Positions 41,774-49,963 of a stretch of 64,000 nucleotides of DNA are shown here, piece by piece; positions within the stretch are counted from its first letter, which is position 1, and the number at the start of each line of letters is the position of its first letter. This DNA comes from an uncultured Clostridia bacterium (GTDB taxonomy: Bacteria > Bacillota > Clostridia > Christensenellales > CAG-138): positions 62,001-126,000 of the forward strand of contig CAKTYU010000004.1 of the NCBI GenBank assembly GCA_934633985.1. Reading direction: 5' to 3'. A model generated the notes under the pieces. It saw only the letters and a list, made by a program, of their open reading frames with translations. It ran no database searches and was not told where the DNA came from. A program made the position numbers and the translations under genes.

Positions 41774-42761
41774 TCCAAGGGCTGATGCCCCACTTCGCGT
41801 CAGGAGAATATGTAGAGGAGTACCCTATGTTATTATTCAATTCGTTATATGCAAATACATAACGCCCATGTTCTTCCTTTATTATCGGCACTTTTCCGTT
41901 AGTTGCAGTGTAACGATACAATGCCTTACCTTTATCTTTCAATTCTACCTCATCGGTCATTGTCCCGTTTTCTAAGCCATCTGTATAATTGCCTTTTATA
42001 CAGGAAATTACGCTTTCACTCTCGCTTAGCATTTCCCCATACCCGTTAGGCGCGTCATTTGCCCATTCGCCGGTAAAGCACCATTTTGTATCCCCAGAAG
42101 CATAGTACCACGCACCCTGCCCGCACCTCACGCCATCCTTGTATTCTCCGATGTAAATATAGCCACCGGGATACAGGCCTACGCCGTGACCGGCGCGCTT
42201 GCCGTTTTCGTCATAGCTTCCCACATATATGCAGTAGCCTATGTTGGCTGTTTTAAGATATTCCGCCAGCTTCTCGTTGTTAAGCATCTCTATCGCTTCT
42301 TCGGTCTTTTCCTGCGCCGCGAGGCTCAGCAGCAGCACTGTGCCTGCCTTGTTGTCCCCCTCGCCGTCCTTCCAAAGCTCAGATGCAAGTCTCTCTGCGT
42401 CGGTATACTGCCCGTTGGCGATGTACGCGCAGCCCAGCTCAAAGGCCACGTCGGGTGAATCGTTAAGCTCATACGCCGCCTTAAGCGTCTCCACGGCCTG
42501 TCCGTTGTTTCCCGTGCTGCGGTAAGCCTTTCCTAAGCCCACCGTCGCGTCGAAGTTGCGCGGCTCTATCTCGATAGCCGCCTCATACAGCAGTATGGCT
42601 TCTTCATAGTTGCCCGCGTTGTAATACTTCAGCGCGTCGGCGAGCAGCTCCTCCACCGTCGGCGGCGCGGGCGTCGGCTCCGGCGCTGCGGCGGTCATTA
42701 CCGCGCAGCCGGAGGTGAATAGCATCAGAGATATTAATAAGATAGCAATTGTTTTTTTCAT
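41757..42761 (-). CDS. TPR-MORN lipoprotein 1
   Basis: The 334-residue product has a lipoprotein signal (MKKTIAILLISLMLFTSGC) and a Pro/Ala linker. TPR repeats follow (about residues 38-150, ALKYYNAGNYEEAILLYEAA), then MORN repeats (YVGSYDENGKRAGHGVGLY, YIGEYKDGVRCGQGAWYY, FTGEWANDAPNGYGEM). The start MKKT follows AAGGAGG; the upstream frame is spurious. Residues about 8-155 are almost identical to those of the 43730-44719 protein, but the C-terminus differs. It is probably surface-anchored. Confidence 0.85.
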   Translation of the reverse strand: MKKTIAILLISLMLFTSGCAVMTAAAPEPTPAPPTVEELLADALKYYNAGNYEEAILLYEAAIEIEPRNFDATVGLGKAYRSTGNNGQAVETLKAAYELNDSPDVAFELGCAYIANGQYTDAERLASELWKDGEGDNKAGTVLLLSLAAQEKTEEAIEMLNNEKLAEYLKTANIGYCIYVGSYDENGKRAGHGVGLYPGGYIYIGEYKDGVRCGQGAWYYASGDTKWCFTGEWANDAPNGYGEMLSESESVISCIKGNYTDGLENGTMTDEVELKDKGKALYRYTATNGKVPIIKEEHGRYVFAYNELNNNIGYSSTYSPDAKWGISPWNADAD

Positions 42762-42798
42762 AATTGTCCTCCTTGAGCCTACGGCTTTACTGTTTTTA

Positions 42799-43650
42799 TC
42801 ATTGCCAGTCAAAGCCTCTTCTGGCAATAACGTTAAACCCGAACGGCGATTCAGTATTATATTTTACTACTATGCCCGTTACATCATCATAATCTTTTTC
42901 TTCAGCAGCGGGCGTTCCGATAAATACAATGTACAGCGTATCATCATTCAGTTTGTAACACTCGCCAATACTAAAACATACATCTCCAAAGTCGCCGCAG
43001 CCCATCGTATATACTCCGTCTATGCACGGGTTGCCTTCATCCGGGCTTACGTTAGGCGTTTTCATCCGCTTTCCAAATATTGCGTACAGCAAGTCGTCAA
43101 TCGTAGTTTCTTTTACATATGAGGCGCAGTCATTATAGTCATCATAATATTCATACGCAAAGCCGTACCGCTCGATATATATGTTTTTATCGCCGTTCAG
43201 ATAATACCCTATCGCTGCCTCAAACATTTCTTCATCGCTCAGGCCGGCAGGGTCGCAAAACTCCATACACCCCGTAAGATCTTGCAGGTCATTTATAATT
43301 ACAGCCTCCTTTTCCGCCGGCTGGTATTCATCGTACTCCCCAGGATACCTTATATGCAGCCATTCCTCAAACAGCTGCTTCCGCCCCGTATCGTCGTCGC
43401 TTGGAAGAGCGTCTATTTTGCTTTGATATTCCTCATCTATGGCTTTTTCATCGTTTTCGTTGGGCGCACTCTCTTCGGCATCGTGAGCTTCAGCCGTTTT
43501 TTCGTCCGTTCTGTTTTCTTCTTCCTTCTTTTCACTTATTTCTTCATTCTTTGAAACCTCCTGCTCCAAGGCCGTTCTAACCATCCCAAAACAGCCGGTA
43601 AGTGCTATCGTCATTAAAGCTGTCATTAAAACGATCAATACCTTTTTCAT
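42799..43650 (-). CDS. Lipoprotein of unknown function (paralogue of 59227-60036)
   Basis: The 283-residue product has a clear lipobox (ALTGC, Cys20), a Glu/Lys-rich linker (about 30-75) and an acidic Tyr/Asp-rich domain ending VIARRGFDWQ. The domain shares YQxKxDxLPxDD, GRK, EEMxxxAxGYY and the C-terminal FGxNVIAxRG with the lipoprotein at 59227. The ATG at 43650 is used; a GTG three codons upstream is too close to AGGAG. No known family. Confidence 0.75.
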   Translation of the reverse strand: MKKVLIVLMTALMTIALTGCFGMVRTALEQEVSKNEEISEKKEEENRTDEKTAEAHDAEESAPNENDEKAIDEEYQSKIDALPSDDDTGRKQLFEEWLHIRYPGEYDEYQPAEKEAVIINDLQDLTGCMEFCDPAGLSDEEMFEAAIGYYLNGDKNIYIERYGFAYEYYDDYNDCASYVKETTIDDLLYAIFGKRMKTPNVSPDEGNPCIDGVYTMGCGDFGDVCFSIGECYKLNDDTLYIVFIGTPAAEEKDYDDVTGIVVKYNTESPFGFNVIARRGFDWQ

Positions 43651-43729
43651 ATTTTTCACTTCTCCTTTTGTCCTTTTTGTTCATTTGGCAAACACAGCTT
43701 GGCCTCGAACTGACCGCATATCATTTTAT

Positions 43730-44719
43730 TTACTCTAACCTTCCCCAAGGAGATACATTTACTTCTATCGGGCCCATTAGCCTTGCTCCGCAAGCTGAAC
43801 ATTTCGCTACGACTTCGCTGCCGTTTCTCCCTTGCTCCACGGAAAAGCTCCAGTAATGTATATCTCCGCCATACATATACCATGTTGCTTGGCATATTCC
43901 TTTGGAAATACCGTTTACAAAGTCGCATTCATAACAGCTAAGGCGGGTATATGTAAATCCGGGCTGCTGCTCGGCAGGCATATCCCGATACATACATATA
44001 GTTCCTTTGCCGTTTGGCGCGTCATCAGCCCATTCGCCTACAAAATAGTAATCTTCCATATAGTACCACGTACCCTGCCCGTATCTCACGCCGTCCTTAT
44101 ACTCGCCTGCGTATATGTAGCCGCCCTCATATATGCCAATTCCGCGCCCGGAGCGTTTGCCGTTCGCATCGTATTCACCCATATATAAGGGGCCGCTCCC
44201 GCCGCCCGTTCCAAGGAACAGGGTGAAATCCTCGCTTTGCAGCATTTTTATTACCTCTTCGGTCTTTTCCTGCGCCGCGAGGCTCAGCAGCAGCACTGTG
44301 CCTGCCTTATTGTCCCCCTCGCCGTCCTTCCAAAGCTCAGACGCAAGGCTCTCAGCGTAGGTATACTGCCCGTTGGCGATGTACGCGCAGCCCAGCTCAA
44401 AGGCCACGTCGGGCGAATCGTTAAGCTCATACGCCGCCTTAAGCGTCTCCACGGCCTGTCCGTTGTTTCCCGTGCTGCGGTAGGTCTTTCCCAGCCCCAC
44501 CGTCGCGTCGAAGTTGCGCGGCTCTATCTCGATAGCCGCCTCATACAGCAGTATGGCTTCTTCATAATTGCCCGCGTTGTAATATTTCAGCGCGTCGGCA
44601 AGCAGCTCCTCCACCGTCGGCGGCGCGGGCGTCGGCTCCGGCGCTGCGGCGGTCATTACCGCGCAGCCGGAGGTGAATAGCATCAGAGATATCAATAGTA
44701 TCGTTACTGCTTTTTTCAT
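43730..44719 (-). CDS. TPR-MORN lipoprotein 2
   Basis: The 329-residue lipoprotein has the same signal, TPR block and linker as the 41757 protein, then MORN repeats (YMGEYDANGKRSGRGIGIY, YAGEYKDGVRYGQGTWYY, FVGEWADDAPNGKGT). It ends in a distinct domain with a CSAC motif and a shared final SPWG. Membrane-anchored MORN proteins can bind lipids or act as scaffolds; the role here is unknown. Confidence 0.85.
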   Translation of the reverse strand: MKKAVTILLISLMLFTSGCAVMTAAAPEPTPAPPTVEELLADALKYYNAGNYEEAILLYEAAIEIEPRNFDATVGLGKTYRSTGNNGQAVETLKAAYELNDSPDVAFELGCAYIANGQYTYAESLASELWKDGEGDNKAGTVLLLSLAAQEKTEEVIKMLQSEDFTLFLGTGGGSGPLYMGEYDANGKRSGRGIGIYEGGYIYAGEYKDGVRYGQGTWYYMEDYYFVGEWADDAPNGKGTICMYRDMPAEQQPGFTYTRLSCYECDFVNGISKGICQATWYMYGGDIHYWSFSVEQGRNGSEVVAKCSACGARLMGPIEVNVSPWGRLE

Positions 44720-44753
44720 GCTTTTCTCTCCCCTTCCTGTTGTATATGCACTT

Positions 44754-46130
44754 TTATTCCCCTATTTTCGCCACTATCTTAGTGTCCATATTTCCTAAGT
44801 AGAATTCACATCTGTTCCCCGCCGCAAGAGGGCTGTTTGGCTCGAGCTTCATGCCGTTTTCAAGGAAGGTTCCGTATGTCGAGCCTAAATCCTCTATAAC
44901 TATGCCGAAGCTCTCCCGGCGCACAACGCAGTGTACCTTGCTTATGCCCGGCGTATTTGCCGGAAATACGAGTCCGCACTTTGACGGGTCGCGCCCGATA
45001 TATATCGCATTGGATGAAATTACCCTTTTCCCCGCTATCGCGCCTTTTTCACAGGCAACGTTCAGCAAGCTGGTTAGTGGCTCCGTTGTCTCCATCGGAA
45101 GCTGTTTCTCCGTAGGAGCCTCGGAGGAGCCGGGACCCATCTCAGGATCATTTTCCGTCTGTGTAGCGCCCCTTCTTTTTTTTGATATGGCTTGCCCGAT
45201 TACAAAGGCGACGAGCACCACGACAGCCATCATTATCACGGTGAGCACCGTTCCCGAGGAGCCCCCACGGAAGCCGTTCTCTTCCATGTCGGTATAAACC
45301 GTGACATCGGCTATCGGCACTATATCCGGCGTTTTTTTCGCCTCGGCAGCCTGAGCCTCGCGTTCGGTCTCGGAAAGCCCGGAATCATAGCTTATCCCGA
45401 GAAAGTGCAGCGCGTCTATCACGTAGTCTATGCTTACCGCACCATTTACGTTTCCGTCGGCTCCCCATGTGTTTACCCCCACAACCTGCCCGTGCTCGTC
45501 AACCATGGGCCCGCCGGAGTTTCCGGGGTTCGTCACTGCGTCGGTAAGCACCGTGACTCTTCCTTCAAGATCGGTAAAGCTCGGGTTGCTTACAGCCCCC
45601 TTAGTTATGGTGATATCCTCTATCCGTGAATTGAGCATATCCGCGTCCTTTGAAATGCCGTCTACAACGCCCGGAAAGCCAAGACAGTAAATATCCTGAG
45701 ATTTATGTATTTCCTTAGGGGACAGCAGCTTCATAGAACGTCTGCCGCTCAAGCCCCCGCTTACCTTGAGTATCGCAATATCCGTCGTTTCGTTCGCATA
45801 CAGCACCTCTGCCCATAAGCAGTTATCTATATCCGTTATCGTCACAAATACATTTTCGGGATTTTCCTCTACAACGTGATGGTTCGTGGCAATTATGTAT
45901 TTATCGCCCGAAACATTTACTACAAAGCCCGTTCCGGCGGAATAGTCAAAGCTCCCGTCCTTATATACTTTTATAACATCTATCACCCTCACGACTCCGT
46001 ACTGCGCGTCCTCCACCGCATTATTTGAGGCCGCAAGCGCCGCCGTAAAGAGACCGAGCGTCATCGTCAAAACCGCCGCACCAGCCAATACGCGAAGCAG
46101 TCCTTTTTTTCTCCATACAAACATCTTCAT
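44754..46130 (-). CDS. Membrane trypsin-like (S1C) protease with cytoplasmic FHA domain
   Basis: The 458-residue protein has a signal segment (about 10-33) and an extracellular trypsin-fold domain with an intact triad (NHHVV His, ETTDIAIL Asp, NPGNSGGP Ser). One membrane helix follows (about 283-305, VLTVIMMAVVVLVAFVIG), then a C-terminal FHA domain (IYIGRDPSKCG, ISKVHCVV, STYGTFLENG). There is no PDZ domain, unlike HtrA. The layout links outside proteolysis to inside phospho-Thr recognition. Confidence 0.88.
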   Translation of the reverse strand: MKMFVWRKKGLLRVLAGAAVLTMTLGLFTAALAASNNAVEDAQYGVVRVIDVIKVYKDGSFDYSAGTGFVVNVSGDKYIIATNHHVVEENPENVFVTITDIDNCLWAEVLYANETTDIAILKVSGGLSGRRSMKLLSPKEIHKSQDIYCLGFPGVVDGISKDADMLNSRIEDITITKGAVSNPSFTDLEGRVTVLTDAVTNPGNSGGPMVDEHGQVVGVNTWGADGNVNGAVSIDYVIDALHFLGISYDSGLSETEREAQAAEAKKTPDIVPIADVTVYTDMEENGFRGGSSGTVLTVIMMAVVVLVAFVIGQAISKKRRGATQTENDPEMGPGSSEAPTEKQLPMETTEPLTSLLNVACEKGAIAGKRVISSNAIYIGRDPSKCGLVFPANTPGISKVHCVVRRESFGIVIEDLGSTYGTFLENGMKLEPNSPLAAGNRCEFYLGNMDTKIVAKIGE

Positions 46131-46152
46131 TTTCCTTCTCCCCTCGATATTT

Positions 46153-47421
46153 CTATAAGTCGTAATCTTCTGCTTTATCCGACGGCGCTGATCCCTCTGC
46201 CATATCTATCTTTCTCTCTTCCTCCGGTACCCCCGGAGCGGCCGCTTCTTCGGCCCTTCTCTCTCCCTCTGACAGCTCCGGTACGCCCGTCTCCTCAGGC
46301 TTTTGCTCTTCCTCCGGCAGCTCCGTTTCTTCCGCTTCGTTTATTTCCGCCTGTGCCGGGATGATTTTCCCCGAAGCAAGCAGCATTCCTATGATAGACA
46401 ACCCTATCAGTATAAGCGCTGCGCCTGCCCAAGCAAGAGGCTTTTTCCGTTTCCCTGTGATCGATATCGTCGTGTCATCTTTTTGGGCATTCCCCGCGGC
46501 GCGGCTTTCTTTGCGCGCCCTTTCCATATATGTTATCAGCTTCTTCAATTCGCCGGCTCCGGCTCTGCCGTCCTTTGCATATATAACGGCAGATATTGAC
46601 GAGGCCTCGTTTTTATTCAGTCCAAAAGCAGCGAGCTTATCCTCCGCAAGGCTCTTTGGTGCGTCTTGTAATTTTTCTGCTCCCTGTGCCTCCGCACCGC
46701 CGGCAATCAAAGCAAGCATGGAGATTCCAATATCGTTAATATCGTTTGTTTTACCTGTATCGCGATGTGCCGCTCCGGTATCGCCTAAAGCTCCGAGCTT
46801 TATCTTTCCGTTTTGTGTAAAATACATCGAGCTCAGCCTGACGCCGCCATGCCCGATATTAAGCTTATGGAGCAAAACCATGCTCTTTATTATGGGCAGC
46901 ATTACCGTAAACGCTTCTTTTCGTCCCAGCCTTCCGCCGATGCTGTTGCGGTAATCCAGCAGGGTGTCTCCCGTTATTGCCTCGGTCACGATATATACGG
47001 TGCCGTTTTCCGTAAAACTGTCAAGAGGAACGAGCATTCCCTTTTCTATATCAAGATTTTTAATAATACTACATTTGTATATCAATTCATCGCATGATTG
47101 TTGGAATTTCTTTTTTGTCTCTTCGTCTGAAAAGCTTATGCTGCCGTTCTCCATCCGCTTTTCGAGTTTTTGGGGTAGCAGCTCCCACACAGTTACCTCT
47201 GAATCTTTTTTAAAATCGCACGCCCTGTATATCTGGTATGTGCCGTCGTTTATTGTTTCCGTTCCTATAAAGTATCTTTTATTAAGTACAGTTCCCGGGG
47301 ACAGCAGCAAGGGCTCCTTGTGCTTTGTTCCGAAGACATACCCGCAAAAGGCGCATATCTCAGCGCCATCATAACAATTTACCCTGAAATTATATCTAAA
47401 GCAGTTCGGGCATATTGACAT
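46153..47421 (-). CDS. Membrane pseudokinase with N-terminal zinc ribbon and acidic C-terminal tail
   Basis: The product has about 422 residues. A zinc ribbon (CPNC...CAFCG) is followed by a Hanks-kinase-like fold lacking the Gly-loop, the catalytic Lys (VTVWELLP), HRD (replaced by GHGGVRLSS) and DFG (LGALGD), so catalysis is unlikely. A membrane helix follows (about 335-355, AWAGAALILIGLSIIGMLLA), then a Glu/Pro-rich tail predicted outside. The architecture is reminiscent of EssB/YukC of type VII secretion, but sequence identity was not established. Start MSICPN chosen. Confidence 0.8.
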   Translation of the reverse strand: MSICPNCFRYNFRVNCYDGAEICAFCGYVFGTKHKEPLLLSPGTVLNKRYFIGTETINDGTYQIYRACDFKKDSEVTVWELLPQKLEKRMENGSISFSDEETKKKFQQSCDELIYKCSIIKNLDIEKGMLVPLDSFTENGTVYIVTEAITGDTLLDYRNSIGGRLGRKEAFTVMLPIIKSMVLLHKLNIGHGGVRLSSMYFTQNGKIKLGALGDTGAAHRDTGKTNDINDIGISMLALIAGGAEAQGAEKLQDAPKSLAEDKLAAFGLNKNEASSISAVIYAKDGRAGAGELKKLITYMERARKESRAAGNAQKDDTTISITGKRKKPLAWAGAALILIGLSIIGMLLASGKIIPAQAEINEAEETELPEEEQKPEETGVPELSEGERRAEEAAAPGVPEEERKIDMAEGSAPSDKAEDYDL

Positions 47422-47472
47422 CGTACTTTCTAACACTCCTTTCGGTTTTCGAGCAGCGCAAGCAATTTATTT

Positions 47473-47500
47473 AGCCGGAAGGCAGGCTTGCCTTCCGGCT
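47473..47500 (-). other. 12-bp perfect inverted repeat in the island
   Basis: AGCCGGAAGGCA and TGCCTTCCGGCT flank a 4-nt loop, 11 bp after the stop of the TM-FHA gene. There is no U-run after it on the minus strand, so it may stabilise or process the transcript rather than end it. Confidence 0.5.
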
Positions 47501-47510
47501 TCTAATTCGC

Positions 47511-48425
47511 TTAGTTGAGTAAAAACATATTCTTTTCCGTGGCAAGGTATATTTGCGTTCCCTTAGGAAGCTGCACGGGCATGCCCGATTGCAGCCTCTG
47601 TTTATTTCCGCCTATGAAGGTGCCGTTCTTTGAATAGTCTGTCACCGTGTATCCGCTCTTTCCATTATAGATTATGCGGCAATGAACGTTGCTTATCTCC
47701 GCATTGAATTGATCGAACACGAGATTACACTGGCCGCCATCACGGCCGCATACCATGGATTCGCCCTCGCTGAGATTAAACCGCGCTCCCCGGTACATTC
47801 CGTTCAAGCCTTCGATAACTCCATTCTCAGGAGGGAGCGGGTTCTTTATTGTTACGTCGCCCGCCACTTTCTTTATAAAAGGCGTTAACGGCCTGCCGTT
47901 ATCGTATGCCATGAGCAGATCTATGGTACCGGACGCTATTGCGCTTATTCCGGGGACAAGCTGCATAACGGCGAGCATGGGGTTAAAATCAAACTTTGCA
48001 TACAGCCTGCGGTACCAGCTATACGTTATGTAGAGCGTATACCCGGCATACGCAAGCCCAAGCAGTGCGCCCATAGTGACAGAAACGCTTACGCTCTTAG
48101 TTACCGCCAGGAATATCGCAGATATAATATTCCCGACGAGCAGCGCAAATGCAAAACCGATGTCTTTGAAGAAGAACACCTTCCATGGACTCTCATGCAG
48201 CATACGCAACTCATATATGGAACAGGCTATCGGCACAAATGGCATCCAGTCGGATCTTGCATCAAGCTTGCGCCCTATGCACATAATCGTGTATCTTCTG
48301 AAGAAGTAAGTCACGGCAGCGACCAGCACCCCAACGGTTATCGCTATCCAGGATACGCTCATTATAAGACCGAGCGCGCTTTTGAATATGTTAGATGCGA
48401 ACATTTCGGCAGATTCCACCATCAT
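47511..48425 (-). CDS. Polytopic membrane protein with C-terminal FHA domain
   Basis: The 304-residue product has four hydrophobic segments in residues about 15-170 and a C-terminal FHA domain (VCGRDGGQCNLVF, ISNVHCRII, YSKNGTFIGG) with the Arg, Ser-X2-His and Asn-Gly residues that read phospho-Thr. GAGGAGG is 8 nt before the ATG. It likely tethers FHA readout to the membrane. The membrane part matches no family I can name. Confidence 0.85.
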   Translation of the reverse strand: MMVESAEMFASNIFKSALGLIMSVSWIAITVGVLVAAVTYFFRRYTIMCIGRKLDARSDWMPFVPIACSIYELRMLHESPWKVFFFKDIGFAFALLVGNIISAIFLAVTKSVSVSVTMGALLGLAYAGYTLYITYSWYRRLYAKFDFNPMLAVMQLVPGISAIASGTIDLLMAYDNGRPLTPFIKKVAGDVTIKNPLPPENGVIEGLNGMYRGARFNLSEGESMVCGRDGGQCNLVFDQFNAEISNVHCRIIYNGKSGYTVTDYSKNGTFIGGNKQRLQSGMPVQLPKGTQIYLATEKNMFLLN

Positions 48426-48463
48426 AGCTATTTCCTCCTCTTTATCGTTGGTATTTTAAAGTT

Positions 48464-49027
48464 CTATTCTTCGGTAAGGTCAAACCATGTAAAGCTCTCA
48501 TCGCAGCAGGGAATCAGCATCAGCTCAACCTCGCCTATCCTGAGCCTATCGTTCTTCTTAAGCGCGATGGGCGACGTTACCACGGCTCCGTTTACATAGT
48601 AAAGGCTGCTGGATTCGCCGATCAGGGCTATAAATTCATTGCGCACGGGCTCGTATATGACTATGGCGTGCTTAAAGCGCGATACCGTCTGCTCGTTTGC
48701 GATGCATACGTCCATGTTCTCTTCTCTGCCTATGAAGTTCTGGCCTGCCTTGAGATTATATGCCTGTCCATAGTTCTTTCCCTTGGTGCATACCAGCCAG
48801 CCGACTACAAAGGGATTCTCTTTTGCCACCGTCTTTTCTTCCTTGTTCTTTCCCCAAAATGCTAAGGTTTTGCCGCCTTTGGGATCTCCGTCCACAGTGA
48901 CGGTCGGTTTGCGCTCGCCGCTTGTAACAGTCGTGCGGTCATAGTTCGCCCCGGCGTTGCACTGGGGGCAAGAGGGGTAGACGTCTGCATCGTAATAATG
49001 CTGGTTTGGGCATTTAATATAGTTCAT
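48464..49027 (-). CDS. Zinc-ribbon FHA protein 1
   Basis: The 187-residue soluble protein starts with CPNQHYYDADVYPSCPQC, a zinc ribbon shared with the 53007 protein. After a polar linker it has an FHA domain (FIGREENMDVC, VSRFKHAIV, YYVNGAVV). It is probably a cytoplasmic adaptor recognising phosphorylated island proteins. It lies between the PP2C and TM-FHA genes. Confidence 0.85.
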   Translation of the reverse strand: MNYIKCPNQHYYDADVYPSCPQCNAGANYDRTTVTSGERKPTVTVDGDPKGGKTLAFWGKNKEEKTVAKENPFVVGWLVCTKGKNYGQAYNLKAGQNFIGREENMDVCIANEQTVSRFKHAIVIYEPVRNEFIALIGESSSLYYVNGAVVTSPIALKKNDRLRIGEVELMLIPCCDESFTWFDLTEE

Positions 49028-49042
49028 TTTTCTCTCCCTTTC

Positions 49043-49963
49043 TTATTTTTTTGTTTTATTGAAGCGGTTGATTACCGCAACGCTTATGTTGTCATGGCGT
49101 ATCCACTTTTGGGCAAGCGCAGCCGATATCAATGCGTCGGTCACCGGCTCTTTGCCTGCGATGCTGCTGTGAACGATTGCCGATATTTCATTCCTTCTCA
49201 AGGATTTATACAGCCCGTCAGAGCACATGAGAATGACGTCGTCCCGCCCTAATTCCTGTCCCGTTGCATAAATATCCATCAGCTCTACATTTCCTATTCC
49301 GATATAGCTTATAAGCGCCTCACGGTTCGGGTCGTTAAGCGCCGTGCTCTCGCTTATTTCTCCGAGCCTTACCCGCTCCATAAGCCTCATCAGGTAATTG
49401 TGATCCCGCGTGAGCAGCTCCAGCTTGCGATTCCTTATCCTGTATATCCTGCTGTCGCCCACCGAAGCCCAGTAGACCAGCCCGTCCTTTACTATCACCG
49501 CCAGGAGCGTAGTGCCCGCATTCATCGGTCTGCCGCTTTCATCTGTGAGCGCCGCAACCGCCTTGTCCGCCTTGCGGATAGCGTGCTGGAAGAATTCATT
49601 CGGCTCCTCCGGCGGCCCCTCATAATAGCTTTCCATCATTACGCGGCAGCAGGTTTGGCTTGCGTTTGCGCCGCCTCTCATACCCCCCATGCCATCGCAG
49701 AGCACTACGAGCTCCCCACGCTCCCTTTGCAGCTCCTCCGGTATGCCGTATGTATGCGGCGTAAGCAGGTAGTCCTGCTGCGAATCCCGGGAGCCTATGA
49801 CGCTGGCAAAGGATATGCTGACCTCGCCGCTTGCCTTCCTTTTCTTTTTTGGCGCAGTACGACCTATCATACACCACATGCCCGCCGCTATCATTATCAG
49901 CGCCACGGCCAGCAGCAGCTTTGCGGTATTATCCGTAAAGCTTAAAAATCCGTTTGTTATCAT
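49043..49963 (-). CDS. Membrane-anchored PP2C-type Ser/Thr phosphatase
   Basis: The 306-residue product has one N-terminal membrane helix (about 16-34) and a PP2C domain with the metal-binding Asp motifs VVLCDGMGGM, ILMCSDGLYK and HDNISVAV, plus SVGDSRIYRI. It would reverse phosphorylation by the neighbouring kinases. Its start overlaps the end of the FHA-kinase gene by 4 bp, a tight kinase-phosphatase pair. Confidence 0.92.
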   Translation of the reverse strand: MITNGFLSFTDNTAKLLLAVALIMIAAGMWCMIGRTAPKKKRKASGEVSISFASVIGSRDSQQDYLLTPHTYGIPEELQRERGELVVLCDGMGGMRGGANASQTCCRVMMESYYEGPPEEPNEFFQHAIRKADKAVAALTDESGRPMNAGTTLLAVIVKDGLVYWASVGDSRIYRIRNRKLELLTRDHNYLMRLMERVRLGEISESTALNDPNREALISYIGIGNVELMDIYATGQELGRDDVILMCSDGLYKSLRRNEISAIVHSSIAGKEPVTDALISAALAQKWIRHDNISVAVINRFNKTKK

